NCBI RefSeq assembly: GCF_014216315.1
Contig: NZ_CP045702.1
Coordinates: 5,828,001 to 5,892,000, forward strand
Origin: Streptomyces finlayi
Lineage (GTDB): Bacteria > Actinomycetota > Actinomycetes > Streptomycetales > Streptomycetaceae
DNA length: 64,000 nucleotides
Reading direction: 5' to 3'
The notes under the pieces were generated by a model. It had not been told where the DNA came from and did no database searches. It saw only the letters and a list, made by a program, of their open reading frames with translations. Positions 51,237-60,575 of this stretch are shown here, piece after piece. The translations under genes and the position numbers were made by a program. The first letter of the stretch is position 1. Each line of letters begins with the position of its first letter.

Positions 51237-51289
51237 GGTGGGGGTCACCGTAGCAGGAAAGGGCGCACTAATGGAACTGGAGACCCGTT

Positions 51290-51901
51290 ATGGATGCTGA
51301 GGGCGGTGAGCCGGGCATGGTCCGGCCCGGTGGGCGAACGGCCCGGGTGCGGGACGCGGTTCTGCGGGCGGCGGGCGACGCCCTGGCCGAACACGGCTTC
51401 GGCGGGCTCGACCTCGCCGATGTCGCGCGACGCGCGGAGGTCGGCAAGACGACGGTCTACCGGCGCTGGTCCACTCCGGCCGGGCTGGTCGCCGACCTGC
51501 TCGCGTACATGGCCGACCAGTCCGTACCGCGTACGGACCTGGGTTCGCTCGACCAGGACCTCGCGGCCAACGCCCGACTCGTCGTCAGGACGCTCACCGA
51601 CCCGCGTCAGGGCGCCCTCTTCACGTCCGTGATCGCGGCGGCGACCTGCGACACGCGTACGGCGAAGGCGCTGCACCGCTTCTACGAGGTGCGCGTCAAG
51701 GAGTGGGCGGGCTGCGTCGAGGCAGCGGTCGAGCGCGGTGAACTGCCCGCGGGTACGGACGCGTCCGAGGTGATCCGGGCCGTGTCGGCGCCGCTCTACT
51801 ACCGGCTGCTGACCGGCGGGGGCGCACTCGACGAAGCCGCCGCCGACCGGGCGGCCGAAGCCGCCGCGGTGGCGGCGAGGGCAGGTGTGTACGTGAGCTG
51901 A
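51290..51901 (+). CDS. TetR-family repressor of the adjacent pump
   Basis: This 203-residue protein has an N-terminal helix-turn-helix (FGGLDLADVARRAEVGKTTV, YRRWSTPAGLVADLL) and a C-terminal helical ligand domain ending in an Ala-rich helix. ATG 51290. It faces the MFS gene and probably controls it through the palindrome at 51213-51236. Confidence 0.9.
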   Translation: MDAEGGEPGMVRPGGRTARVRDAVLRAAGDALAEHGFGGLDLADVARRAEVGKTTVYRRWSTPAGLVADLLAYMADQSVPRTDLGSLDQDLAANARLVVRTLTDPRQGALFTSVIAAATCDTRTAKALHRFYEVRVKEWAGCVEAAVERGELPAGTDASEVIRAVSAPLYYRLLTGGGALDEAAADRAAEAAAVAARAGVYVS

Positions 51902-51947
51902 GGGCCGCGGTGGACAGGGTGTGCCGCGCGGGAGCCCCGGCGCACGG

Positions 51948-52823
51948 TCAGCCGATGCGCGTACCCGTGCCGGTCACCCGGACGCGGCTGTCGCCGGGGC
52001 GCAGCTCCACGGTCAGGGTGCCGGGGCGGCCCATGTCCTCGCCCTGTTGAAGGGTGAGGACCGCGGCCTCCGGGACGAGAGCCAGGTCGCGCGCGTACGC
52101 GCCGAAGGCCGCCGCGGCCGCGCCTGTCGCCGGGTCCTCGACCACTCCGCCGACCGGGAACGGGTCGCGTACGTGGAAGACCGCCGGGCCCTCGCGCCAC
52201 ACCAGCTGAATTGTCGTCAGGTCGAGACGGAGCATGAGCGCTTCGAGGCGCGCGAAGTCGTAACTCAGGTCCGCGAGCCGTTCGCGGGTGGCGGCGGCCA
52301 GCACGAGGTGCCGGGCGCCCGCGTACGAGATCCGGGGCGGCATGGCCGGGTCCAGATCGGCGGCCGGCCAGTCCAGCGCCGCCAGGGCCTCCGCCAGATC
52401 CTCCGGACCGGCCTCCGTGACCTGTGGCTCGACGCTGGTGAGCGTGGCGCGCAGTTCGCCTTCCTCACGGCTGACGGTGACCGGGACCGTACCCGCCCGG
52501 GTGGAGAACACCAGGTCGCCCGGACCGTCGCGCTCGGCGAGGGCGATCGCGGTCGCGACGGTGGCGTGACCGCAGAACGGCACCTCGGCCCTGGGGCTGA
52601 AGTAGCGGATCGTAAAGGCCCGGCCGTTCGCCTCGGTGAGGAAGGCCGACTCGCTGTAGCCGAGTTCGGCGGCCACGGCGAGCATCGCGGTGTCGTCGAG
52701 CCCCGAGGCGTCCAGGACGACGCCCGCGGGGTTGCCGCCCTCGGGGTCGGCCGAGAAGGCGGTGTACCGCAGGATGCCGGCGGCGGAAGCGGAGAGGCCG
52801 GGGGTACCGGAACGCTGACTCAT
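51948..52823 (-). CDS. PhzF-family isomerase/epimerase-like protein
   Basis: This 291-residue protein has the PhzF/DapF-like double fold. FSADPEGGNPAGVVL carries the N-terminal signature, ELGYSESAFLTE the catalytic glutamate region, and SPRAEVPFCGHATVATA the hinge. ATG 52823 is preferred over 52856 by position. Family members catalyse isomerisations in phenazine and related pathways, but most are of unknown activity. Confidence 0.85.
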   Translation of the reverse strand: MSQRSGTPGLSASAAGILRYTAFSADPEGGNPAGVVLDASGLDDTAMLAVAAELGYSESAFLTEANGRAFTIRYFSPRAEVPFCGHATVATAIALAERDGPGDLVFSTRAGTVPVTVSREEGELRATLTSVEPQVTEAGPEDLAEALAALDWPAADLDPAMPPRISYAGARHLVLAAATRERLADLSYDFARLEALMLRLDLTTIQLVWREGPAVFHVRDPFPVGGVVEDPATGAAAAAFGAYARDLALVPEAAVLTLQQGEDMGRPGTLTVELRPGDSRVRVTGTGTRIG

Positions 52824-52899
52824 GTAGCGGCTCAACCCCGTCCGCGCCGAAGGCATTCCCCGGTACGGGCCGGAGCCCGGACCGGGTGGCGGACGTGCC

Positions 52900-53655
52900 T
52901 CAGCCCCGGCCCACGTACGGCATCGCCGTCGCCAGGACCGTGGCGAACTGCACGTTCGCCTCCAGCGGCAGTTCCGCCATGTGGAGCACCGTTCGCGCCA
53001 CGTCCGCCGCCGCCATCACCGGCTCCACCGCCAGTTCGCCGTTGGCCTGGAGAATGCCGGTCCGCATCCGCTCGGTCATCTCCGTCGCCGCGTTGCCGAT
53101 GTCGATCTGCCCGCAGGCGATCCGGTACGGACGTCCGTCCAGGGACAGCGACTTCGTCAGCCCGGTCATCGCGTGCTTCGTCGCGGTGTACGCGATCGAG
53201 TGCGGACGCGGCGCGTGCGCGGAGACCGAACCGTTGTTGATGATCCGGCCGCCCTGCGGGTCCTGCTCCTTCATCAGCCGGTACGCCGCCTGCGCGCACA
53301 GGAACGCGCCCGTCAGGTTGACGTCCACCACGGCCCGCCAGTCCTCGTACGCGATGTCCTCGACCGGCACCGAGCGCGGCCCGAACGTCCCCGCGTTGTT
53401 GAAGAGCAGGTCCATCCGGCCGAACCGCTCGCGCACGGCGGCGAAGAGCGCGGCCACCTCGGCGGGGTCGGCCACGTCCGTCGGTACGCACAGGGCGTCG
53501 CCGGCCCCCGCCTCCCGCGCGGTCTCCTCCAGTGCCGCCGGCCGTCGCCCGGCCAGGGTCACCGACCAGCCCGCGCCGGCCAGGGCCAGTGCCACGGCCT
53601 TCCCGATTCCCGACCCGGCACCCGTGACGACAGCGGTCCGCCGCTCAGCGTTCAT
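52900..53655 (-). CDS. Short-chain dehydrogenase/reductase
   Basis: This 251-residue SDR has the cofactor motif VTGAGSGIGKAVALALA, NNAG, catalytic Ser of NNGSVSAHAPRPH and YTATK. It is NAD(P)-dependent, with substrate unknown. It is followed after 77 bp by the PhzF-like gene on the same strand and may be its partner. Confidence 0.9.
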   Translation of the reverse strand: MNAERRTAVVTGAGSGIGKAVALALAGAGWSVTLAGRRPAALEETAREAGAGDALCVPTDVADPAEVAALFAAVRERFGRMDLLFNNAGTFGPRSVPVEDIAYEDWRAVVDVNLTGAFLCAQAAYRLMKEQDPQGGRIINNGSVSAHAPRPHSIAYTATKHAMTGLTKSLSLDGRPYRIACGQIDIGNAATEMTERMRTGILQANGELAVEPVMAAADVARTVLHMAELPLEANVQFATVLATAMPYVGRG

Positions 53656-53797
53656 GGCCCGGTAGCGTACGGGAGGTGGGGGTGCGGACGGCACGCAGTG
53701 CTCATCGGGTTGCCATCGGGATGTTGTGCACGCGACAACAGTCGGTCGTCGCCCCGCATTCCAATTCCCCCGACAGCAGCCGTCAGGGGAGGGGCAC

Positions 53798-55465
53798 ATG
53801 ACACCCGCACAGATCGCCGCAACGCCTGCGCAGCCGGGCCACTCGACCGAACTCCGCGCCGCCGCACAGCATCTCGGCGCCGGACTGGACCGCCGCCGCT
53901 TCCTCACCGTCACCGGCGCCGCGGCCGCACTGGCCTTCGCCGTCAACCTCCCCAGCGCGGGCGCCGCCGGCGCCGCCGAACTCGACTCCCGGCAGATCAC
54001 CGAGGACCCCTTCACACTCGGCGTCGGCTCGGGCGACCCGCTGCCCGACTCCGTGCTGCTCTGGACGAGACTCGCCCCGCGCCCTTACGAGCCGGGCAGC
54101 GGGATGCCGGCCGCCCGCGTCAGGGTCCGCTGGGAGATCGCCCGCGACGAGCGCTTCAGCCGCATCGTCCGGCGCGGATGGAGCACCGCCCATCCGGAGT
54201 TCGCCCACAGTGTCCACGTGGACATCGACGGACTCGACTCCGACCGCGTCTTCTACTACCGCTTCCGCGCCGGCACCTGGATCAGCCCGGCAGGCCGGAC
54301 CCGCACGGCCCCGGCCCCGGGCGCGGCCAACAGCTCGCTGAGCATCGCGGCGGTCTCCTGCCAGGCGTACCACGACGGCTACTTCACCGCGTACAGGCAC
54401 CTCGCCGACGAGGACGTCGACGTGGTCTTCCACCTCGGTGACTACCTCTACGAGTACGCCGTGAACGCCACCGGCGGCGCCCGTGCCTACACCGACCGCA
54501 CGCTCCCGGGCCACTACAACCGCGAGACGGTCACCCTGGAGGACTACCGGCTGCGCTACGCCCTCTACAAGTCCGACCCGGACCTGCGGGCCGCCCACGC
54601 CGCTCACCCCTTCGTCGTCACCTGGGACGACCACGAGACGGAGAACAACTACGCGGGCGGCGCCCCCGAGAACAACGTCCCGCCGGAGGAGTTCCTGCTC
54701 CGCAGGGCAGCCGCCTACCGCGCGTACTGGGAGAACCAGCCGCTGCGCTCCCCGCAGCGGCCGACCGGCCCGGACATGCGGCTCTACCGCCGCCTCACCT
54801 TCGGCCGGCTGGCCCAGTTCGACATCCTCGACACCCGCCAGTACCGCAGCAACCAGGCGTTCGGTGACGGCTGGAAGGTGCCGGGCCCCGAATCCCAGGA
54901 CCCCGCACGCACCATGACGGGAGCCGAGCAGGAGCGCTGGCTGATCGACGGCTGGCACGCCTCGCGGGCCCGGTGGAACGTGGTGCCCCAGCAGGTCGTC
55001 CTCGCCCAGCGGCGGGACGTACCGACCGACGCCTTCAAGCTGTCCATGGACTCGTGGGACGGCTACCCGGCCTCCCGGCAGCGGATTCTGAACGGTGCGC
55101 AGGCCGCCGGGGTCGACAACCTGATGGTGCTGACCGGCGATGTGCACGTCGGCTACGGCTTCGACCTGAAGAAGGACTTCGACGACCCCTCCTCCCGCAC
55201 CATCGGTACGGAGATCGTCGCCACGTCCATCAGCAGCGGCAAGGACGGTGCGGAGCGGCCCGCGAACTGGACGAACCTGACGCAGGCCAACCCGCACCTG
55301 AAGTTCTACAACGGCCGCCGGGGCTACGCGCTGGTCACCTTCGGCACGAAGGAGGCCCGCGCCGACTTCCGTACGGTGTCGGGGGTCACGACCCCCGGTG
55401 CGGCCGTGACGACCGCGGGCTCCTTCGTGACCGAGGCGGGAAACCCTGGGCTCACGCCCGCCTGA
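53798..55465 (+). CDS. phoD: Tat-exported alkaline phosphatase D (PhoD)
   Basis: This 555-residue protein has the Tat signal DRRRFLTVTGAAAALAFAV at about residues 28-46. A PhoD N-terminal beta domain follows, then the metallophosphatase core with FHLGDYLYEY, TWDDHETENNYAG and LTGDVHVGYGF. These positions carry the Fe/Ca ligands known in PhoD. The enzyme releases phosphate from mono- and diesters outside the cell. ATG 53798 has GGGGAGGGG upstream. No obvious PHO box in the 140-bp spacer. Confidence 0.93.
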   Translation: MTPAQIAATPAQPGHSTELRAAAQHLGAGLDRRRFLTVTGAAAALAFAVNLPSAGAAGAAELDSRQITEDPFTLGVGSGDPLPDSVLLWTRLAPRPYEPGSGMPAARVRVRWEIARDERFSRIVRRGWSTAHPEFAHSVHVDIDGLDSDRVFYYRFRAGTWISPAGRTRTAPAPGAANSSLSIAAVSCQAYHDGYFTAYRHLADEDVDVVFHLGDYLYEYAVNATGGARAYTDRTLPGHYNRETVTLEDYRLRYALYKSDPDLRAAHAAHPFVVTWDDHETENNYAGGAPENNVPPEEFLLRRAAAYRAYWENQPLRSPQRPTGPDMRLYRRLTFGRLAQFDILDTRQYRSNQAFGDGWKVPGPESQDPARTMTGAEQERWLIDGWHASRARWNVVPQQVVLAQRRDVPTDAFKLSMDSWDGYPASRQRILNGAQAAGVDNLMVLTGDVHVGYGFDLKKDFDDPSSRTIGTEIVATSISSGKDGAERPANWTNLTQANPHLKFYNGRRGYALVTFGTKEARADFRTVSGVTTPGAAVTTAGSFVTEAGNPGLTPA

Positions 55466-56469
55466 CAGCGGGACTCGTCGGCCGGGTAGCGGACGCCGAT
55501 GCGGTCACGTACCGCGTCGAGCGTCCGCATCACGGCGAGGGAGCCGTCCAGCGGTACGAGCGGGGACTCCGTCTCGCCCGCCCGGATCGCGCGCATCACC
55601 TCGGCGGCCTCGTACTGCATCCCCGAGAGGCCCCGCGGACCGGGGCCCGAGTCGAACTCCTCCGGGTCCCGGCCCGGCCGGTGCAGGACGAACCGCTCCG
55701 GGTGGAAGAAGCCGTGCGGGAAGTCGATGCGGCCGGCCGTGCCGGTGACCGACGCGGTCGTCGGGTGGTCGCCGACGAGCGAGCAGGCGAGCAGCGCGGT
55801 GGCGCCCGAACCCGACCAGCCCAGCAGCATCCCGGTGTTCAGGTCGGTGCCCTCGGGGGAGAGCAGCGCGTCCGCCTGCACCCGGTCCGGCTCACCGAGC
55901 AGCAGGTGGGCGAAGGAGACCGGATAGACGCCGAGGTCCAGCAGCGCGCCGCCGCCCAGGGCCGGGTCGAGCAGCCGGTGGCCGGACTCGAACGCGCCCG
56001 CGAACCCGAAGTCGGCCTGGATCGTGCGGATGTCGCCGATGGCGCCGTCCCGCACGAGTTCGGTCATCCGCCGGATGACGGGGTTGCAGTACGTCCACAT
56101 CGCTTCCATCAGGAACAGTCCGCGCTCCCGGGCCAGTGCGACGAGCTCCTCGGCCTCCCGGGAGTTGAGCGTGAACGACTTCTCGCACAGCACGTGCTTA
56201 CCGGCCTCCAGGGCGAGCCCGGTGGCCTCCCGGTGCGCGGAGTGCGGCGTGGCCACGTACACCACGTCCACCTCGTCGTCGGCGAGGAGCCCCGCCCAGG
56301 ACCCGTACGCGCGCTCGATCCCGAACCGTTCGGCGAACGTCTTCGCGGAGGCGTCCGTGCGGGAAGCCACCGCGACCACCTCGGCATCCGGCATCCCGAG
56401 GAGGTCCTCGGTGAACCGCGCGGCTATACCGCCCGTTGCCAGCACGCCCCATCGCACAGTTCTGCTCAT
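55324..56469 (-). CDS. Gfo/Idh/MocA-family oxidoreductase
   Basis: This 381-residue protein has the Rossmann motif VRWGVLATGGIAARF and the lysine motif GKHVLCEKSFTLN. The substrate domain contains FMEAMWTY-like LMEAMWTYCNPVIRR and GGGALLDLGVYPVSFA. The domain proper ends near DRIGVRYPAD. A further 45 residues read through antisense to the 3' end of phoD, giving an unusually long 142-bp convergent overlap. ATG 56469 has GGGGGCGG upstream. Substrate: a sugar or diol (inference). Confidence 0.9.
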   Translation of the reverse strand: MSRTVRWGVLATGGIAARFTEDLLGMPDAEVVAVASRTDASAKTFAERFGIERAYGSWAGLLADDEVDVVYVATPHSAHREATGLALEAGKHVLCEKSFTLNSREAEELVALARERGLFLMEAMWTYCNPVIRRMTELVRDGAIGDIRTIQADFGFAGAFESGHRLLDPALGGGALLDLGVYPVSFAHLLLGEPDRVQADALLSPEGTDLNTGMLLGWSGSGATALLACSLVGDHPTTASVTGTAGRIDFPHGFFHPERFVLHRPGRDPEEFDSGPGPRGLSGMQYEAAEVMRAIRAGETESPLVPLDGSLAVMRTLDAVRDRIGVRYPADESRCQAGVSPGFPASVTKEPAVVTAAPGVVTPDTVRKSARASFVPKVTSA

Positions 56470-56551
56470 GTCCGCCCCCATAAGTAAACGGTTCCGACCA
56501 CCGTGGTTGAGCTGAGAGCATAGATGCGGATTCAACGATGTGGAGATGAGA

Positions 56552-57865
56552 ATGCCGGACAGCGGCGGAAGCCGGGCCCAGAAAGAGCACATACACACGA
56601 CAGGGACCGGCGTCGAAGCCGGTGCCGCCCCGATCACATCCACCCCCGCCGCCCGGCGGACCGGACTGCTGGTCACCCTGGTTCTCGGCGGACTGACCGC
56701 GCTGCCGCCCCTCTCGATGGACATGTACCTCCCGGCACTCCCGGAGGTCACCGACGTCCTGCACGCCCCCGCCTCGACCGTCCAGCTCACCCTGACCGCC
56801 TGTCTGGCGGGCATGGCGCTCGGCCAGCTCGTCGTCGGACCGATGAGCGACCGGTGGGGCCGGCGCAGACCGCTGCTCCTCGGCATGATCGTCTACGTGA
56901 TCGCGACCGCGATCTGCGCGTTCGCCCCGACCGCCGAACTCCTCATCGGCTTCCGGCTCCTCCAGGGGCTGGCGGGCGCGGCCGGCATCGTCATCTCCCG
57001 GGCCGTGGTGCGTGACCTCTACGACGGCGTGGAGATGGCCAAGTTCTTCTCCACCCTCATGCTCATCTCCGGAGTCGCCCCGATCATCGCCCCGGTGATC
57101 GGCGGACAGGTGCTCCGCTTCACCGACTGGCGGGGCATCTTCGTCGTCCTCACCGGCGTGGGCATCGTGCTCACCCTGGTCGTGTGGAAGTGGCTGCACG
57201 AGACGCTGCCGCCCGAGGAACGCCACGGCGGCGGCGTCGGCGAGGCGCTGCGCACCATGCGCGGACTGCTCGCCGACCGGGTGTTCACCGGCTACATGAT
57301 CGCCGGCAGCCTCGCCTTCGCCGCGCTCTTCGCCTACGTGAGTGCCTCGCCGTTCGTCGTGCAGGAGATCTACGGCGCCTCGCCGCAGACGTTCAGCCTG
57401 CTCTTCGGCATCAACTCGATCGGCCTGATCGCCGTCGGACAGATCAATGGCAAGGTGCTGGTGGGCCGGGTCAGCCTGGACAAGGCGCTCGGCTTCGGAC
57501 TCGGCGTCATCTCGCTGGCCGCCGTCGCACTCCTGCTGATGACGTCCGGGGTCTTCGGCGACGTCGGCCTGCTGCCGGTTTCGGCCGGACTCTTCGTACT
57601 GATGTCGGCGATGGGCCTCGCGATGCCCAACACCAACGCCCAGGCACTCATGCGTACGAAGCACGCGGCCGGCTCGGCGTCGGCGCTGCTCGGCACGTCG
57701 TCGTTCCTGATCGGGGCGATCGCCTCGCCGCTCGTCGGAATCGCGGGGGAGCGAACGGCCGTGCCGATGGCCGTGGTGCAGGTGGTCTGCGCGCTCGGAG
57801 CGGTGGTGTGCTTCCTGGCGCTGTGCAGGCCGTGGCAGCGGGCCCGTACGGCGGGCGGGCTCTGA
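56552..57865 (+). CDS. MFS drug exporter, Bcr/CflA family
   Basis: This 437-residue, 12-helix transporter has the family motifs LPPLSMDMYLPALPEV in helix 1 and GPMSDRWGRRRPLL in loop 2-3. Bcr/CflA pumps export bicyclomycin, chloramphenicol and similar drugs. Starts at ATG 56552 (GGAG upstream) or GTG 56540. The end region carries a 17-bp tandem duplication that spans the stop. Confidence 0.9.
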   Translation: MPDSGGSRAQKEHIHTTGTGVEAGAAPITSTPAARRTGLLVTLVLGGLTALPPLSMDMYLPALPEVTDVLHAPASTVQLTLTACLAGMALGQLVVGPMSDRWGRRRPLLLGMIVYVIATAICAFAPTAELLIGFRLLQGLAGAAGIVISRAVVRDLYDGVEMAKFFSTLMLISGVAPIIAPVIGGQVLRFTDWRGIFVVLTGVGIVLTLVVWKWLHETLPPEERHGGGVGEALRTMRGLLADRVFTGYMIAGSLAFAALFAYVSASPFVVQEIYGASPQTFSLLFGINSIGLIAVGQINGKVLVGRVSLDKALGFGLGVISLAAVALLLMTSGVFGDVGLLPVSAGLFVLMSAMGLAMPNTNAQALMRTKHAAGSASALLGTSSFLIGAIASPLVGIAGERTAVPMAVVQVVCALGAVVCFLALCRPWQRARTAGGL

Positions 57866-57883
57866 CGGCGGGCGGGCTCTGAC
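57850..57883. repeat. 17-bp tandem duplication spanning the MFS stop codon
   Basis: GGCGGGCGGGCTCTGAC occurs twice in tandem (57850-57866, 57867-57883). The first copy contains the TGA stop of the Bcr/CflA gene. Confidence 0.6.
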
Positions 57884-57895
57884 GGGGCGGGACGC

Positions 57896-57923
57896 GGGGC
57901 GGGCGCTCGTGAGGGCCCGCCCC
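57896..57923. terminator. Bidirectional hairpin between convergent genes
   Basis: A perfect 9-bp stem (GGGGCGGGC / GCCCGCCCC) lies between the ends of the MFS gene and the convergent lipoprotein gene. Confidence 0.65.
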
Positions 57924-57929
57924 GGCCGG

Positions 57930-59240
57930 TCAGCCGCTGCGGGGATAGCCGATGAGATGGAGCCGGTCCCTGCGGTCCGTCCAGGGGAACAGGCCGACGC
58001 CCGCCGTTTCCATCCCCGGCAGCCGCACATTCGGTGACAGCGGTGAGACCGTCCCGCTGGTGAGCTCCATCTCGACCGGCTCGCCGCCCCCGTCCAGGGC
58101 GTCCGACGCGTCCCGCACGTTCGTCGCGCCGTAGGCCACCCCCCGGTCCGTCACCGAGGCGAGCGTCACCGAGGCCGAACCGTCCTCGTCCTCCAGACAG
58201 AACCCCTTCGCCGCCCCCAGGTCGAACCCCAGGTTCCCAGCCACGAGATAGCCGTCCGACGCCGCTACGACGGCCTCCGGATAACGCCCCGGCTCGATCG
58301 CCGGCCTGTGGCACTCCACCGAGACCACCGGCTTTCCCGTCGCCGCTTCGTGCACCGCCCACAGCTCATGGCTCGCGGCTCGCTTCGCGCCCTTGGCCAG
58401 CTGCCATTTCGCCAGGATCCACCCCGGCGCCACGGACGTCGGCACCCCGCTCCGCCGGTCGGTGCCCTTGGGCGCCACGTTCCGGCTGAACCAGCCGCCC
58501 CGCACCCAGAACTCCTCTGCCCCGCTCACCAGCAGCCCCTGCCCGGTCTGGCCCCGGACCTCCGTGAGCTGCTTGCACGCAGGGCAGCCCTTCGGATACT
58601 TCAGCGCGGTGGAGGCGACCCGGGACACCTCACCGGTGGCCGGATCGATCATCGCGCTGTTCGCACGCCCGTCACTGATCAGGATGTCGGGACCGGTGGC
58701 GGTCACCTTCGGCGCGCCGCTCCACGGCACCTCGGCCCGGCGGCGGCTGCCGTCGGCGGCGTCGTACACGTCGAGGGAGACGAACGTGTCCGTGGCGGAG
58801 AGGCCGTCGCCGACCTTCCCGTACGCCCAGGTCACGAAGAACTGCCGGTCCGCCGCGGCCACGGAGATCAGCTTCGGGAAGTGCAGCGGGTCCGGCGGGC
58901 GCCAGGCCGGGCCGCTCCACGCCAGCTTTCCGGATGCCGCGTCCAAGGTCCGCAGCTGGTAGCGGTTCCCGGAGGCCGTCACCAGGAAGGCCAGCCGGCC
59001 GGTCGGCCGGGACACCGCGAACTCGGGCGCCGCGCCGATGATCTCCCAGCCGTGGGCCGTCGAGTAGGCAGGCGGGACGGTCAGCCGCGTCGAGGGACCG
59101 GAACTCTTCGCCGCCGGCTTCTTCGGAGACCCGCCGCTCTCGTCGCTGCCGCCGTCGCCCCCGCAGGTCGCCAGCAGGAGCAGCAGGGCCAGGACCAGCA
59201 CCCCTCCGGCCAGAGCCAGGCGCACGATCCTCTGTCTCAT
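57930..59240 (-). CDS. Lipoprotein with PQQ-like beta-propeller
   Basis: This 436-residue protein has a hydrophobic signal (VLVLALLLLLATC, lipobox-like with a Thr at -1). A Ser/Gly/Pro linker follows, and then beta-propeller repeats (YQLRTLDAASGKLAW, FVSLDVYDAADGSRR). A CPAC motif could form a disulfide. ATG 59240 has GGGGGGA upstream. Function unknown; it may be a scaffold or sensor on the cell surface. Confidence 0.8.
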   Translation of the reverse strand: MRQRIVRLALAGGVLVLALLLLLATCGGDGGSDESGGSPKKPAAKSSGPSTRLTVPPAYSTAHGWEIIGAAPEFAVSRPTGRLAFLVTASGNRYQLRTLDAASGKLAWSGPAWRPPDPLHFPKLISVAAADRQFFVTWAYGKVGDGLSATDTFVSLDVYDAADGSRRRAEVPWSGAPKVTATGPDILISDGRANSAMIDPATGEVSRVASTALKYPKGCPACKQLTEVRGQTGQGLLVSGAEEFWVRGGWFSRNVAPKGTDRRSGVPTSVAPGWILAKWQLAKGAKRAASHELWAVHEAATGKPVVSVECHRPAIEPGRYPEAVVAASDGYLVAGNLGFDLGAAKGFCLEDEDGSASVTLASVTDRGVAYGATNVRDASDALDGGGEPVEMELTSGTVSPLSPNVRLPGMETAGVGLFPWTDRRDRLHLIGYPRSG

Positions 59241-59392
59241 TGGTCCCCCCGATGAGCAATCCCCGAACCTCGCGGCGGTCAGCGTAGCAACAGCCCACCG
59301 GGGGACAGCAGTTCGGTTTCGTCGCCGTTCCGTCCCGATTCCGTACCGGCGGACGGGCGGCGGCCGGCCTGCCGCCTGCCTACAATTCGGCG

Positions 59393-60391
59393 GTGAACGC
59401 CTCCACCCCCACCGCGGAGTCCCTGCGCACGGCCCTGGCCGTGCTGCTCGACGGGCTGCCGCCCAAGCAGGCCGGCCAGGCAGTCGACCGGCTGATCGCC
59501 AGCTACCGCGGGACCACGCCCACAGCGGCCCCGATCCTGCGCGACCGCTCCGACGTCGTCGCGTACGCCGCGTACCGGATGCCCGCGACCTTCGAAGCCG
59601 CACGGTCCGCGCTCGCCGCCCTGCGCGAAGCCGCCCCGCACTGGGCTCCCGCCACGCACACCGATGTCGGGGGCGGCACGGGTGCGGCGAGCTGGGCGGT
59701 GGCCGGGGCCTGGCAGGGGACGGCGACCACGGTCCTGGACTGGGCCGAGCCCGCACTCGTGCTGGGCCGCGAACTGGCGGCGGCGTCGGACCTCCCCGGG
59801 CTGCGCGGAGCCCAGTGGCAGCAGGCCAGGATCGGCGCCGCACTGGAGCTCGCGCCCGCGGACCTGGTGACCGTCTCGTACGTACTCAAGGAGCTCACCC
59901 CGCAGGCCAGGGCCGAGCTGGTGGACGCGGCGGCGGGCTCCGCACAGGCCGTGGTGATCGTCGAGCCCGGCACCCCCGACGGATACGAGCGCGTCATCGA
60001 GGCCCGTACGCGGCTGATCACCGCCGGGTTCACCGTCGCCGCGCCCTGCCCGCACGACGACGCCTGCCCCATCGGACCGGGCACCGACTGGTGCCACTTC
60101 TCCGCCCGGGTCAGCCGCTCCTCGCTGCACCGGCAGGTCAAGGGCGGCTCCCTGAGCCACGAGGACGAGAAGTTCAGTTACGTCGCCGCGACGCGCTTTC
60201 CCGTGACGCCCGCCGCTGCCCGGGTCACCCGCAGGCCGCAGATCCGCAAGGGGCAGGTGCTCCTCGAACTCTGCACCCGCGACGAGGCCCTGCGGCGCGA
60301 CACGGTCACCAAGCGGCACGGCGAGCTGTACCGGGCGGCCAGGGACACCGCGTGGGGTGACCCCTGGCCGCCCGAGGCCTCACAGCCGTAG
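59393..60391 (+). CDS. Rsm22-family methyltransferase-like protein
   Basis: This 332-residue protein has a degenerate SAM domain (HTDVGGGTGAASWAVAG) and the C-terminal cysteine cluster CPHDDACPIGPGTDWCHF. That cluster is typical of Rsm22, a mitochondrial and bacterial small-ribosomal-subunit assembly factor with a metal or Fe-S site. GTG 59393. The role in Streptomyces is inferred. Confidence 0.9.
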   Translation: MNASTPTAESLRTALAVLLDGLPPKQAGQAVDRLIASYRGTTPTAAPILRDRSDVVAYAAYRMPATFEAARSALAALREAAPHWAPATHTDVGGGTGAASWAVAGAWQGTATTVLDWAEPALVLGRELAAASDLPGLRGAQWQQARIGAALELAPADLVTVSYVLKELTPQARAELVDAAAGSAQAVVIVEPGTPDGYERVIEARTRLITAGFTVAAPCPHDDACPIGPGTDWCHFSARVSRSSLHRQVKGGSLSHEDEKFSYVAATRFPVTPAAARVTRRPQIRKGQVLLELCTRDEALRRDTVTKRHGELYRAARDTAWGDPWPPEASQP

Positions 60392-60575
60392 CTCCTGGGT
60401 GCAGCACTTCACGCTGCCCCCGCCCTTCAGCAGCTCGCCCAGATCCCCATCGGCACCGGATCGAAGCCGCGGTCCCGTTGGCGGCGAAGACCACGTCCGG
60501 CAGGCCGGGGCGAGGAGTCAGCAGGTCGACGGTGTGCCCGAGCGTGCGGTAGCGGTCGCGCAGATGTGGCGTCAC
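60380..60575 (-). pseudogene. DDAH/arginine-deiminase-family remnant with internal deletion
   Basis: The N-terminal part RYRTLGHTVDLLTPRPGLPD, followed by VVFAANG, is the substrate-binding start of dimethylarginine dimethylaminohydrolase. After about 20 further bases the frame shifts into the C-terminal LGELLKGGGSVKCCT, which contains the catalytic cysteine loop and ends at TGA 60380-60382. The central fold is missing, and an in-frame stop lies just upstream of the start codon, so the N-terminus is also lost. The 3' end overlaps rsm22 by 12 bp. Confidence 0.75.
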
